In this document: positions 16,021 through 24,336 of the stretch, in pieces | Position numbering within the stretch: the first letter of the stretch is position 1 | Layout of the letters: each line of letters opens with the position of its first letter | Assembly: GCF_004362825.1 (NCBI RefSeq) | Contig: NZ_SNXZ01000002.1 | Span: 613,268-677,267, forward strand | Length of the DNA stretch: 64,000 bases | Source of the DNA: Labedaea rhizosphaerae | GTDB lineage: Bacteria > Actinomycetota > Actinomycetes > Mycobacteriales > Pseudonocardiaceae | Direction of reading: 5' to 3' | Translations under genes and position numbers: made by a program | Notes under the pieces: generated by a model | The model's input: the letters and a program-made list of their open reading frames with translations, nothing else | Told to the model about the DNA's origin: nothing | Databases searched by the model: none

Positions 16021-16805
16021 ACCGCTGGATACCTGCTGATATGGACCTGGAGTCGGCGTGCACGGCACGAATCGATGACTACGTCGCCGGCGGCACCTCG
16101 AACCTGGCGGTTGACCGTGCGGCCGCTGAACGGCTGCTGACAGCGCTACCCGAGTATCCGGGATTCGTCGTCGACAGTAGGCGATACGCCCTGTGGGCTG
16201 TGGACGCCATGCTCAGTGCCGGAATCGACCAGTTCATCGACATCGGCGCCGGCATCGACGCCGTTGGGGTCGTGGACAAGTTGGCCAGCTGGCCCGAGTC
16301 GGCCGCGCGCATCGCCTACGTGGAAACAGATCCGATGTGCGTGGCGCAGCTTGAATCGCGCGTGCACAAGGACGAACGCGTCGCGGTCTTCCCCATTGAC
16401 CTGTTCGCTCCGTCTTGGGTGACGGATCCAGAGGGCGTGTGGCGCCTGCTGGCCGCGGACCGTCCAGTCGGTCTTCTGATGGCCTCGATCGCGCACTACG
16501 AGTTGTCCGACGACGTCTTGGCTTCCGCGCTGACCGACATCTACGACAAGGTCGCCGCGGGCAGCATGCTGGCCATCACTCATCTCTCGGGCGGCCAAGA
16601 CCCCATCGCAGCAACTCGGCTGGAACAAGCGCACACCCAGGCCGGATTCCCCGTCCGCGCACGTAACCGCAAGGAACTGGCAGCCCTGGTGCGACCCTGG
16701 ACTCCAGCGCCTTGGGCACCGAACGCCCTACCTGGAGCCCTCCGGCTGGGCATCGGCCTCCTTGCACGCAAGGCAGCGCCACCATCGTCCTCGGCCAGCT
16801 CGTAG
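16017..16805 (+). CDS. SAM-dependent methyltransferase, DUF574 family
   Basis: 262 residues. It has the DUF574/Methyltransf_19 pattern: an N-terminal DYVAGGTSNLAVDRAAAE, an SAM-binding motif (QFIDIGAGIDAVG near 70), an acidic strand end (IAYVETDPM) and a late HLSGG strand. The family is abundant in actinomycetes and its substrate is generally unknown. It is the last and only recognisable enzyme of the six-gene coupled run beginning at 14561, so the small membrane and Cys-rich proteins may be partners or substrates. The GTG start is fixed by the overlap with the preceding stop. Confidence 0.85.
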   Translation: MNRWIPADMDLESACTARIDDYVAGGTSNLAVDRAAAERLLTALPEYPGFVVDSRRYALWAVDAMLSAGIDQFIDIGAGIDAVGVVDKLASWPESAARIAYVETDPMCVAQLESRVHKDERVAVFPIDLFAPSWVTDPEGVWRLLAADRPVGLLMASIAHYELSDDVLASALTDIYDKVAAGSMLAITHLSGGQDPIAATRLEQAHTQAGFPVRARNRKELAALVRPWTPAPWAPNALPGALRLGIGLLARKAAPPSSSASS

Positions 16806-16892
16806 AGACGGCCTGACGGCGGGCAGAAGCCACATCACCTTTAGCTCGTCGCACCGACCCGCGTCCGTAGCACTGTCCACAGTGGAGCGCCA

Positions 16893-16976
16893 ATGAGGAG
16901 CATTCTCATGAACACCAACATGATCATCGGACCTTGTCGACGCTTGAAGCGCCGGTTGGAGGTGGCGTACGCATGA
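16893..16976 (+). CDS. Possible 27-residue leader peptide
   Basis: ATG at 16893 with GGAG six bases upstream. The product MRSILMNTNMIIGPCRRLKR continues for seven residues to a TGA that overlaps the next ATG (ATGA). It could be a real small protein or a leader that couples translation of the following gene. Confidence 0.35.
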   Translation: MRSILMNTNMIIGPCRRLKRRLEVAYA

Positions 16977-17212
16977 CCACTCCGTCCGCAGGCGCCTACA
17001 TCAAAGTTCCGGCCGGCTGCGAGATCACCTACCGCTTCGACGTCGACGGCGACATCGAGATCCTGCTCGGTTCGGTACACGACGGCTTCGAATTGCTCTT
17101 CGAGCCCGCCGCGCTGGCCCGGTTCACGGCCGTGGCTGAACAAGCCTTGAAGGCAAACGTTGACCACGGTTGCGAACAGACGTCCACGTTCACGCCAGCG
17201 GTGGTGGTGTAG
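16973..17212 (+). CDS. Hypothetical protein, 79 aa
   Basis: It starts MTTPSAGAYIKVP at an ATG that overlaps the possible leader stop; a GGAGG lies about 10 bases upstream. It looks like a small beta-rich domain (CEITYRFDVDGDIEILLGSV; GFELLFEPAALARF) followed by a helix (TAVAEQALKANVD). Similar short proteins accompany integrative-element cargo in actinomycetes, but no family name applies. The next gene's GTG follows its stop directly. Confidence 0.6.
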   Translation: MTTPSAGAYIKVPAGCEITYRFDVDGDIEILLGSVHDGFELLFEPAALARFTAVAEQALKANVDHGCEQTSTFTPAVVV

Positions 17213-17992
17213 GTGGCGGGAGTTGCAGGCATCATGAGCACCTCGACCGTCGCGGACCTGGTGATGCTCCGACCACAGGTTCCTGACGAGCAGGTGACCA
17301 CACGCACTAGGCCTGGCATGCCGGAGAAGGGCGTGTCGGTGTTCCGCGGTCCACACGGCCCTGTGCCCTACGTCGCGATGTGGAGCGCCGAAGAAGTTCA
17401 GCAGGGGCCCCTTGTCGAGACTCGACAGGGCATCGCCTACGCCGACGAGTCCTCAGTCGACCGCGACCATTACGGCTTGCTGTGGTCGCGCGTGACGTCT
17501 CGCCAAGGAGTCGGAGAACCCCGGTATCGGCAGATGCACCCTCTGCGCCAGCGCAGGGCCATGAACCGCCTGCTGTGCCAGGTATGTGCCGGACCGGCCG
17601 ACCACAACGACGACGGCACGCTGTGGCTGGTTCCCGATCAACCGCCGCTGTGGCCTGGCTGGCCCGAACGGTCGCAGACGACCCAACCGCCGCTCTGCAT
17701 GCGCTGTGCTCGGATAGCTGTGAAAGCGTGCCCATCCCTGAAACCTGGCTACATCGCCATCCGAGCACACTCGTTCGTCAGCGGCGCTTGGGGTGGGTTG
17801 TACCGCACTGGATGGCCACAGCGGCCGCCTATCCTGACGGAAGCCTGCACACTCAATCTCGGCAATCCTAGTCTTCGATGGCTGCAGGCCGACCAACTCG
17901 CGCGGGAGCTGGTGGGATGCAAACTCGCCGACCTCGACCGGCCGGCCGCCACGTCGCCGTCCCAGGCGAGTTGCCCCGTACAGGGCGCGTAA
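17213..17992 (+). CDS. Hypothetical protein with CxxC zinc-binding pair
   Basis: 259 residues from a GTG directly after the previous stop. The central part carries LLCQVCAGPA and, about 45 residues on, LCMRCARIAVKACP. These four or five Cys in CxxC pairs suggest a zinc knuckle. An alpha/beta C-terminal half follows (LKPGYIAIRAHSFVSGAWGG; GNPSLRWLQADQLARELVGC). There is no catalytic motif and no signal peptide. Proteins of this look are common unknowns in Pseudonocardiaceae and Streptomyces next to small HTH genes, as here (from memory). Confidence 0.65.
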   Translation: MAGVAGIMSTSTVADLVMLRPQVPDEQVTTRTRPGMPEKGVSVFRGPHGPVPYVAMWSAEEVQQGPLVETRQGIAYADESSVDRDHYGLLWSRVTSRQGVGEPRYRQMHPLRQRRAMNRLLCQVCAGPADHNDDGTLWLVPDQPPLWPGWPERSQTTQPPLCMRCARIAVKACPSLKPGYIAIRAHSFVSGAWGGLYRTGWPQRPPILTEACTLNLGNPSLRWLQADQLARELVGCKLADLDRPAATSPSQASCPVQGA

Positions 17993-17994
17993 CG

Positions 17995-18213
17995 ATGCCA
18001 AAGACCAACGGAACCTTGATCCGCCAACGACGCCAGGAGCGGGGCCTCACCGCAGACGAACTGGCCGCTCGAGTCGGGTACAGCAACGCCGGCTCGATGC
18101 GCAACATCGAGAACCGCAACGACCCGGCCGCCATGACCAAGCTGTACCGCATCGCCCGCGAGCTGGGCATCGCAGTCGACGAACTCCTCGCGGCCGACGA
18201 GAAGTCGTCATGA
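17995..18213 (+). CDS. Small Cro/C1-type HTH regulator
   Basis: 72 residues, essentially one XRE domain: GTLIRQRRQERGLTADELAA, then RVGYSNAGSMRNIENR with a recognition helix near 28-40, then a closing helix (LYRIARELGIAVDELLA). It starts two bases after the previous stop, and its own TGA overlaps the next ATG. It is likely a local regulator of the 16.9-18.5 kb gene run. Confidence 0.85.
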   Translation: MPKTNGTLIRQRRQERGLTADELAARVGYSNAGSMRNIENRNDPAAMTKLYRIARELGIAVDELLAADEKSS

Positions 18214-18548
18214 CGGGTACAGACGGATCAGCCACCGGGCGGCATCGGCTTGGAGACCACGGTGTGTCTTCGTCCATCCGGCGGCACGAAGCACTGATCG
18301 TTGCGGTCCGCGTCCACGTGCCGGGACCACGCAGTGGCTCGTGCTTACGCTGCGGGTTGTTGTGGCCGTGCGCTGACTTGTTCATGGCGCTCGGGAGCAC
18401 GACAGCCAACGACACCGAGCGGGATCGGTCACCGGAACCGCCGGTCCACGTGGCCACGCCGATTCCACCGCCAGCCAGGCCGACGGAAGTGAAGCACGAT
18501 CTGGACGTTCTCCGTCGAGTTGCGCGCGGCCTGTCGGCTCTTGACTAG
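18210..18548 (+). CDS. Hypothetical protein with CLRCG motif
   Basis: 112 residues from an ATG overlapping the HTH stop; a later GTG near 18261 is an alternative. A Cys motif (GSCLRCGLLWPCADLFMALG, about 43-62) suggests a zinc-binding turn like those in short actinobacterial element-borne proteins. The tail ends in a helix (HDLDVLRRVARGLSALD). No family was recognised. It is the last gene of this coupled run. Confidence 0.5.
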   Translation: MTGTDGSATGRHRLGDHGVSSSIRRHEALIVAVRVHVPGPRSGSCLRCGLLWPCADLFMALGSTTANDTERDRSPEPPVHVATPIPPPARPTEVKHDLDVLRRVARGLSALD

Positions 18549-18670
18549 GACGTCCTGATGCGTGAACGCGCAACTGATCGGCTGATTGTGATCCGGGACC
18601 AAGCGATCGGCTGCATGCTAGGGCACACTTCCATCACTAGACCGTGGAGCGTCGCTAGGAGCGGGCAGGC

Positions 18671-19453
18671 ATGTTTCAGGCTGAGCTGGTGTCGGCTGAC
18701 GGGATTACTTTGGAGGCTGCGGTCCATGCCGCTCGTGGCGGTGTTGGCCGGCGAACGGTAATCCAAGTACACGGCATCAACGCCGACATGACCGAAGGCG
18801 GCATGTTCGTTCGCCTGGCAGACCGGTTGGCCGACAACGATTGCGATGTGCTTCGGTTCTCGTTCCGTGGTCATGGCAACAGCGGCGGGACATCCCGTGG
18901 GGCAACCATCGCCGGCGAGATGCTCGATCTTGAGGCGGCTGTGGCGTTTGCGACAGCGCGGTTCTCCGGCGTCCTTTCCCTTGTGGCGTCGAGCTTCGGC
19001 GCTGTGTCGGCTTGCCTCGCTCTGCCGTGGCTTGCCGGTCAGCTCGAGAAACTCGTGCTGTGGAACCCGGTCTTGGACTTGGCCAGGACGTTCGTCCGGC
19101 CGGAACTCCCGTGGGGTAAGGATAACTTCGGACCTGCACAGCAGAAGTCCTTGTGGGCCGACGGGTTTTTGACGATCGATGATGAATTCGAGATCGGCCG
19201 GGTGCTGTTCGCCGAGTTCGATCACTATCGCCCGTTGGACAGGCTGATGGCGAGTCCGGTTGAAACGCTGATAGTGCACGGTGACCGGGACAGCGCGGTG
19301 TCCTACGACATTGCGCGAGCTGCAGCTGACGAGAAGCCGGGCACGGTCTTTCACACGGTCGCTGGTTCCGATCACGGGTTCGACACGCGGGAACGAGAGG
19401 ACGAGGCAGTTGGCGTGACCGTGCAGTGGATCGCCAGTGAGGATCCACGATGA
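18671..19453 (+). CDS. Alpha/beta hydrolase
   Basis: 260 residues with the serine-hydrolase layout: an HG-oxyanion strand (VIQVHGINADMTEGG), a nucleophile elbow ASSFGA near 118 (a variant of GxSxG), an acid in HGDRDSAV near 210 and the catalytic His in GSDHGF near 236. It belongs to the lysophospholipase/acyl-esterase-like group. The substrate is unknown. Its TGA overlaps the ATG of a hexapeptide acyltransferase, so the two probably act on the same acylated sugar or metabolite. There is no signal peptide, so it is cytosolic. Confidence 0.85.
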   Translation: MFQAELVSADGITLEAAVHAARGGVGRRTVIQVHGINADMTEGGMFVRLADRLADNDCDVLRFSFRGHGNSGGTSRGATIAGEMLDLEAAVAFATARFSGVLSLVASSFGAVSACLALPWLAGQLEKLVLWNPVLDLARTFVRPELPWGKDNFGPAQQKSLWADGFLTIDDEFEIGRVLFAEFDHYRPLDRLMASPVETLIVHGDRDSAVSYDIARAAADEKPGTVFHTVAGSDHGFDTREREDEAVGVTVQWIASEDPR

Positions 19454-20115
19454 ACGTCAGGTCTCTGTACGCGGCAGTGCGCGTTGACGACAGCGCAGTC
19501 GTTGGTGAGCATTGTGTGCTCGGGTATCCCAAGGAGGACAGGATCCGTGGTGAGCAACTCAAACCCGGATCCGTGTTGGTCGGTGAACCGGTGGCGATCG
19601 GTGCCCGCTGTGTGATCGGCAACCACGTAGTGATCCACGAGGGGGTGCGCGTGAGCAACGACTGCGTGATCGACGACCGAGTGCGCGTTGGCTACAACAG
19701 CAGCATCGGCGATCGTACCCGCATCGCTTACGGGGCCTACCTTTGTGATCGGGTGAGCATTGGCGAGGACGCCTGCGTCGCCGGGTTCGTGTGTGACGGC
19801 ACCCGCATCGGTGACCGCTCCACGGTGATGGGCGAGCTGGTGCACGAGTATTCCCAGCCGCACAAGGGATGGTGGGAGGTCGACGAGGAGCCGCCCGTAA
19901 TCGATGTGGACTCCGTGGTGGGATACGGCGCCCGAGTGGTGGGTGCTGTCCGGATCGGCCCGCGCAGCTATGTCGCCGCGGGTGCGGTGGTGACCAAGGA
20001 CGTCCCGCCGGAGCATGTGGCCACTGGAGTGAACGTGCATACGCCGGCCGATCGGTGGACTGGCCGGAAACTGCAGGACCTTCTGCGTCACTGGATGTCC
20101 GCCCGAGGCCGGTAG
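19450..20115 (+). CDS. Left-handed beta-helix acyltransferase (hexapeptide repeat)
   Basis: 221 residues made largely of hexapeptide repeats (VAIGARCVIGNHVVIHEGVR; CVIDDRVRVGYNSSIGDRTR; SVVGYGARVVGAVRIGPRSY), closing with VAAGAVVTKDVPP, the typical end of sugar O- or N-acyltransferases. An insertion (HEYSQPHKGWWEVDEEPPVI) sits where acceptor-binding loops occur. It likely works as a trimer using acyl-CoA. The 4-base overlap with the hydrolase gene and the convergent GT25 gene suggest a role in modifying a glycan or sugar nucleotide. Confidence 0.85.
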   Translation: MNVRSLYAAVRVDDSAVVGEHCVLGYPKEDRIRGEQLKPGSVLVGEPVAIGARCVIGNHVVIHEGVRVSNDCVIDDRVRVGYNSSIGDRTRIAYGAYLCDRVSIGEDACVAGFVCDGTRIGDRSTVMGELVHEYSQPHKGWWEVDEEPPVIDVDSVVGYGARVVGAVRIGPRSYVAAGAVVTKDVPPEHVATGVNVHTPADRWTGRKLQDLLRHWMSARGR

Positions 20116-20131
20116 CCGCCGATCGGCCGGG

Positions 20132-20866
20132 TCACGACTCGACGAAGTCGGAGTCTTCGGTGTCGCTGCCTGCTTCGTCCTTGGGTCGTTGGCCGACCAG
20201 AGGAGGGTCGAAAGCCGCCGCGGCAAGACATTTCGGGAACCGGGCCCGAAAGTCGGCGCGTGGATGGTCGATGTAGAGGGCGGGTAGGACCTCGTCGACC
20301 GGCGCGAGCGCGCTGGCGGGGTCGGTGGCGAGGATGCGGTCGAGTCCTCGGCGAGTGAGCAGGTACCCAAATGTGCAATGGCTGTAGGCCGGCACGACGA
20401 ACCCCGTGACCAGCTGCCGTTCACGTTCGGGCTGCAGTGGCACGCGACCGAGATACAGCAGGTCGAAATCCTGGTGTCGTGCGACGAGGTCGATGCCCAC
20501 GAGCAAGTCGTCGAGGAAGGTTGAAGGCAGGACGGCGTCGTCTTCGAGGATGACGGTGAACCACTCTTGCCCGTTGTGGACGGAGTCCTGCCAGCAGGCG
20601 AGGTGCGCGAGGGTGCAGCCGATCTCGCCGTATTTCAGTGGCCGGTTCCACCAGGGGTTAGACGAGTCGATCTGCCACGGGAACAGCTTGTAGCCGCGGG
20701 CGCCGAGGTCCGCGGCCGTGAGCTCGCGTCCGTCGAACGGGCCCCGCCAGTCGCAGGTGTAGGTCACCGGGAGGTCGGCGGGCAACGAGCGAGCGATCCA
20801 TGCCCGTCGATCTGGCCGTCTGGGCAGGTTGACCACATACGTGCGGAGATCAGCCCGGCTGAACAA
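20132..20866 (-). CDS. Glycosyltransferase family 25-type protein
   Basis: 244 residues. It has the GT25 (LPS galactosyltransferase/procollagen-type) pattern: TYVVNLPRRPDRRAWIARSL at the start, GEIGCTLAHLACWQ near 80, the metal-binding VILEDDAVLPS near 108 and a late YLLTRRGLDRIL. It starts at a TTG inside the end of the upstream gene (17-base overlap) and is therefore coupled to it. GT25 enzymes are less usual in Gram-positive genomes. The acceptor is unknown. Confidence 0.85.
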   Translation of the reverse strand: MFSRADLRTYVVNLPRRPDRRAWIARSLPADLPVTYTCDWRGPFDGRELTAADLGARGYKLFPWQIDSSNPWWNRPLKYGEIGCTLAHLACWQDSVHNGQEWFTVILEDDAVLPSTFLDDLLVGIDLVARHQDFDLLYLGRVPLQPERERQLVTGFVVPAYSHCTFGYLLTRRGLDRILATDPASALAPVDEVLPALYIDHPRADFRARFPKCLAAAAFDPPLVGQRPKDEAGSDTEDSDFVES

Positions 20867-22106
20867 GATGCTGGTGTCCTGCTCGGGCAGAAACGTAGGT
20901 GTAGCGCTCGGAGTTGTCGATCACCGTGGTGAACGGGTCGGTGTGTTTGCGGCTGAGCAGGATCAGCGGGTCGGTGGCCGAAAGATCGGCGATATCGGTG
21001 ATGCCGCCGACACGGCGAGCTTCGACGGCGAGCACGAAGTCCGCATCACCGACCTCGCGGACGATGCGGTGCGCGCTGCGGGATCCGCGTTCGTCGTCGA
21101 GCAGACATCGGGCTGCGCCAAGGACGCCCAGGGTCAGGCAGCCACCTAGCAGGAACACCCGTGTGCCTTGCGCCAGGGTGAGGCGCGTGAGGACGGCGAT
21201 GTCTTCGAGCAGCTCTCCGCGAGCGGTCCATCGAGGCCCCAGGATGGGGCGCTTGAGCTGCGGTACGACCAAGGGGTCGTCCTCTCCGGCCGAGTGCGGT
21301 TCGAAGTGGAACGGCAGCTGGGGTAGGAACTCGCGGTACTTCGCGTTCCACGGTGGCCCGCCGACGACTACGAGGATGTCTGCCTGCGTGTCGTAGTACT
21401 CCGACGGGGCGAAGTCCCGAACTGTCGCGGTCGGGGCAAGCTGAGCGAATCGTGTCCGGACATAGATGAGGGTGTCGAGGTCAGCGAACTTGGCATAGCG
21501 TAGGTAGTTGCGGTCGCCTGGCGATGCGTATTCGGGGCATTCCTCCGCAGGTATTTCCGAGCACACGATGTCGACCCTCGATCGAGGTGACAATCCCCAG
21601 AACGATCGGAGGTCCTCAGGTCCGGACTCGCGAGGCGCTACGTCGTCGGGATGAGGTTGCGTCGCCGATGGGCGGGCTGCCGTGGTGGGTCCGTTCCCGG
21701 TCTCGAGCGTGAGAAGCACGTAGGCCAGGGAGTCCAGGGCACGGTTGGCGTTGCGGCTGATGGTTTTGGCAGCGCACTTCTGCAGCTGCGCCAGGGATTC
21801 CTGCCGCTGGGTCAGGGTGGCGTACCTGTGGTCGCTGGTTAGGTTGAGGTCGACCTCGACCCGTGTGCGGTCGTCGTCGTTGAGCTGAGCGATGGCCTGC
21901 TGGATGCGCCTCACGATCGTGTGCGCTTCGGACGCGGCGCCGTGCCCGTCCGACCCATCGTCGATCAGGAGAGAGCGAAGTCCAGGCGGCAAGCCCCGCA
22001 CCGCGCGCATCGGCCGGCCGAGTGCGGGACCCTGTCGTAGACGTTTGAGCCAGGCCGTGACCTCGTCTACGGAGGGTGACTGGTTGGACACCACGCTGTC
22101 CAGCAT
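20850..22106 (-). CDS. Unknown two-domain protein coupled to GT25
   Basis: 418 residues from an ATG (MLDSVVSNQSPS) with GGTGG upstream; a longer frame to 22301 is low-complexity. The N-terminal 130 residues are helical (VDEVTAWLKRLRQGPALGRP; TIVRRIQQAIAQLNDDDRTR). The C-terminal 250 look Rossmann-like, with strands ending in turns (DIVCSEIPAEE; DILVVVGGPPWNAK; VFLLGGCLTLGVLGAARCLL). GGPPWN and GGCLTLG could bind a nucleotide. There is no membrane segment. A helical adaptor plus Rossmann effector also recalls conflict-system proteins, but I cannot name the family. It shares an operon with the GT25 gene. Confidence 0.6.
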   Translation of the reverse strand: MLDSVVSNQSPSVDEVTAWLKRLRQGPALGRPMRAVRGLPPGLRSLLIDDGSDGHGAASEAHTIVRRIQQAIAQLNDDDRTRVEVDLNLTSDHRYATLTQRQESLAQLQKCAAKTISRNANRALDSLAYVLLTLETGNGPTTAARPSATQPHPDDVAPRESGPEDLRSFWGLSPRSRVDIVCSEIPAEECPEYASPGDRNYLRYAKFADLDTLIYVRTRFAQLAPTATVRDFAPSEYYDTQADILVVVGGPPWNAKYREFLPQLPFHFEPHSAGEDDPLVVPQLKRPILGPRWTARGELLEDIAVLTRLTLAQGTRVFLLGGCLTLGVLGAARCLLDDERGSRSAHRIVREVGDADFVLAVEARRVGGITDIADLSATDPLILLSRKHTDPFTTVIDNSERYTYVSARAGHQHLVQPG

Positions 22107-22396
22107 ATGTCCACCGGATAGTCGGCTGTCCGGCAACTGGGGTGGTAGATGGCCTGGCGGCCGAGGCTCCGACCGCCGAAGCTGATGATGGTCACTGTCG
22201 ACGTGTCGACCACTGACGGTGGCCACCCACATGCCGGTCCGCGATGACGTTGTCGACGTTGCCCGGCTGGCGTGACCGTTTCGGGAAGCCGGGGAGGACA
22301 TGCAGACACCATCCGTTGGACAGCGGTCGGCGACCGACCGGCGTGGCTGGTGGCGCTCCTCACCGTCCTTGGATCACCGGCCGTCCCTGGTTCGCC

Positions 22397-22710
22397 ATGG
22401 CTGATCCCGTGTCCGCCGACATGCCGAGAGCCGCGCGCGGGATCGAGGCGGTGCTCGTCGAGTTGCTGGAACGTCGCACCGGCCCACCGGAGCCAGTTCG
22501 GCGCCGTCACAGGAGACGATCGATCTGCTCGCCACGCTGAGTCGCCTGAAGGCGATCATTCCTGCCTTTTCCACCGCCGTGATGACCGGTATTCCTGTGG
22601 GCCGGGAAACAGTGCATCAGCTGGCAGACCTGCTCACGACGTCGGGCCAGCTCCTGCGATCGCAGGCATCAACCGGCCCTGACTCCCGTGTCATCCGAAT
22701 GGCGAGATAG
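22397..22710 (+). pseudogene. Frameshifted small helical protein gene
   Basis: Two adjoining frames give a coherent helical protein. From ATG 22397 comes MADPVSADMPRAARGIEAVL, then VELLERRTGPPEP. After a shift near 22490-22510 comes SSAPSQETIDLLATLSRLKA, then a helical end closing RMAR at 22708. Each frame stops or turns to Arg-rich noise outside its half. It lies 60 bases upstream of the lanthipeptide methyltransferase. It could be a sequencing error or a true lesion. Confidence 0.5.
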
Positions 22711-22770
22711 CCACGCGCAATTCATTCTCCGGCGGCGGCCCATACCATAGGCGACGATAAGGATTCCGTT

Positions 22771-24039
22771 TTGAGCTCCACTGAACAACCGGCAACGCCG
22801 GCGTCGATTGATCCTGCGAGTGAGGGACCGCGCGAGGCGATGATTCGTGCTCTGCGGGAGATGGGCGCGGTGCGCAGCGATCGGGTTGCCGAGGTGTTCC
22901 GCGCTGTCCCGCGGCATTGGTTCACGCCGGGAGCACCGCTGGACAAGGCGTACGCCCCGCGCGACGCCGTGCACATGAAGCACGACGAGCAGGGCAGGCC
23001 GATCAGCACGGTGTCCTCACCACAGCTGCAGGGCTCGATGCTCGAGCAAGCCGACATCCAGCCGGGCATGAGCGCACTGGAGATCGGGTCGGGCGGGGTG
23101 AACGCCGCGATGATGAGCTGGCTGACCGGCCCGGAGGGTCGGGTCGTCACCGTCGACATCGACCCGGACGTGACCGCGCGAGCGCGGCAACTCCTCGACG
23201 CGGCCGGCTATCAGCGGGTTCAGGTCGTGCTCGCGGACGCCGATAACGGTGTGCCGGAGCACGCGTCCTACGACCGGATCATCGTCACGGTCGGCGCGTG
23301 GGACATCCCGCCGGCGTGGGTCGAGCAGCTGGCGCCGGGCGGCCGGCTGGTGGTGCCGCTGCGGATGCGCGGGTTGACCCGATCCCTCGAACTCGTGCGT
23401 GAAGGGAATCACCTGGTCAGCCGCTCGTCGCTGATGTGCGGGTTCGTCGCGATGCAAGGCGCCGGCGCGAACGGCGGACAGATGCTGCCCATACGAGACG
23501 GCAAGGCCGAGCTTCAGTTCGACGACGGATGGCCCGGCCCCGAGCGTCCCGCCCTCGAGGGTGCGCTGGACACGTCGCGAGTCGACGCGTGGTCAGCAGT
23601 GATGGTCGGCGGCATGGAGTCCCTGGATCTTCTGCAACTGCGGCTGGCCACGACCTTTTCCGGGTTCGGCCGACTCGCCGCGGACGAGGACCAGCGGCCG
23701 GTTCTGGTCGAGCAAGGCTGCATTTTCTTCGACTCCGCCGTCGCCTTGCCTGACTCGTTCGCCTACCTCGTTGCCCGCCGCTCCGCGGGCGGATCAGAGC
23801 TCGGCGTGCACGCCTTCGGCCCCCACGCCCAGGACCTGGCAGAGGCCATGGTCGAGCAAATACAGGTATGGGACCAGCGGTATCGCGGCGGCCCAGACCC
23901 GGATTTCGCGATCTGGCCCCGGGACACCCCCGACGACGAGCTGCCGGACGGGCTGGTGATCGACAAGCGCCGTTGCCGCATCTCGATCTCCTGGCCGCCC
24001 ACCACGAACCGGCCACACCCGCACAACATCCCGAAATAG
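22771..24039 (+). CDS. fxlM: FxLD-system methyltransferase (PCMT-like)
   Basis: 422 residues from a TTG with AAGGA upstream. The N-terminal half is an L-isoaspartate O-methyltransferase-type fold: REAMIRALREMGAVRSDRVA, AYAPRDAVHMKHDEQGRPIS, the SAM motif ALEIGSGGVNAAMM and VVTVDIDPDVTARAR. The C-terminal half (about 230-420) is the extension typical of the methyltransferases encoded in FxLD lanthipeptide clusters. In such systems the enzyme is thought to convert a core Asp to isoaspartate. It is the first gene of the cluster, and the precursor follows 51 bases later. Confidence 0.9.
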   Translation: MSSTEQPATPASIDPASEGPREAMIRALREMGAVRSDRVAEVFRAVPRHWFTPGAPLDKAYAPRDAVHMKHDEQGRPISTVSSPQLQGSMLEQADIQPGMSALEIGSGGVNAAMMSWLTGPEGRVVTVDIDPDVTARARQLLDAAGYQRVQVVLADADNGVPEHASYDRIIVTVGAWDIPPAWVEQLAPGGRLVVPLRMRGLTRSLELVREGNHLVSRSSLMCGFVAMQGAGANGGQMLPIRDGKAELQFDDGWPGPERPALEGALDTSRVDAWSAVMVGGMESLDLLQLRLATTFSGFGRLAADEDQRPVLVEQGCIFFDSAVALPDSFAYLVARRSAGGSELGVHAFGPHAQDLAEAMVEQIQVWDQRYRGGPDPDFAIWPRDTPDDELPDGLVIDKRRCRISISWPPTTNRPHPHNIPK

Positions 24040-24090
24040 CATCCCGTCCCGTCACCCGGCACACACCCACACAACGAGGGAGAAACAGCC

Positions 24091-24291
24091 ATGACTCTGG
24101 CCGTCACACCACTGCCCAACGAGCACGCACCCGGCGAGCGCAGCGCGGTCGACGAAAACGAGTTGACGCTCGATCTGCGAGTGATCACCGACAGCCTGCC
24201 CATGGCGAAGATGGCCTGCAGCACCAGCGACAACTGCGGCGGTTCCACCTGCGGCAGCGCGTGCACCAGCCACGTCACTCAACCGCTCTGA
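24091..24291 (+). CDS. fxlA: FxLD-like lanthipeptide precursor
   Basis: 66 residues from an ATG with GAGGGAGAAA upstream. The acidic leader has LTLDLRVI at 25-32 in the place where family leaders have FxLD (here Leu replaces Phe). The core region from about 38 is MAKMACSTSDNCGGSTCGSA, then CTSHVTQPL, with Cys at 43, 49, 54 and 58 and nine or so Ser/Thr for dehydration. Asp47 is a candidate for the co-encoded methyltransferase. The predicted product has up to four (methyl)lanthionine rings. The cleavage site is not obvious. Confidence 0.85.
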   Translation: MTLAVTPLPNEHAPGERSAVDENELTLDLRVITDSLPMAKMACSTSDNCGGSTCGSACTSHVTQPL

Positions 24292-24336
24292 CCAGCCCGC
24301 CAGAGCAACAACGAACACTGGTCAAAGGGAGGCGAC

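Noticed and set aside
19372..20424. Antisense 350-codon frame across the hydrolase, acyltransferase and GT25 region
   Set aside because: It is the reverse of hexapeptide repeats, giving HxxV periodicity only. Three real genes already explain the DNA.
24091..24291. Thiopeptide or lasso precursor
   Set aside because: Full LanB and zinc-ligand-complete LanC, with no cyclase of the thiopeptide type and no lasso genes; lanthipeptide is the better reading.
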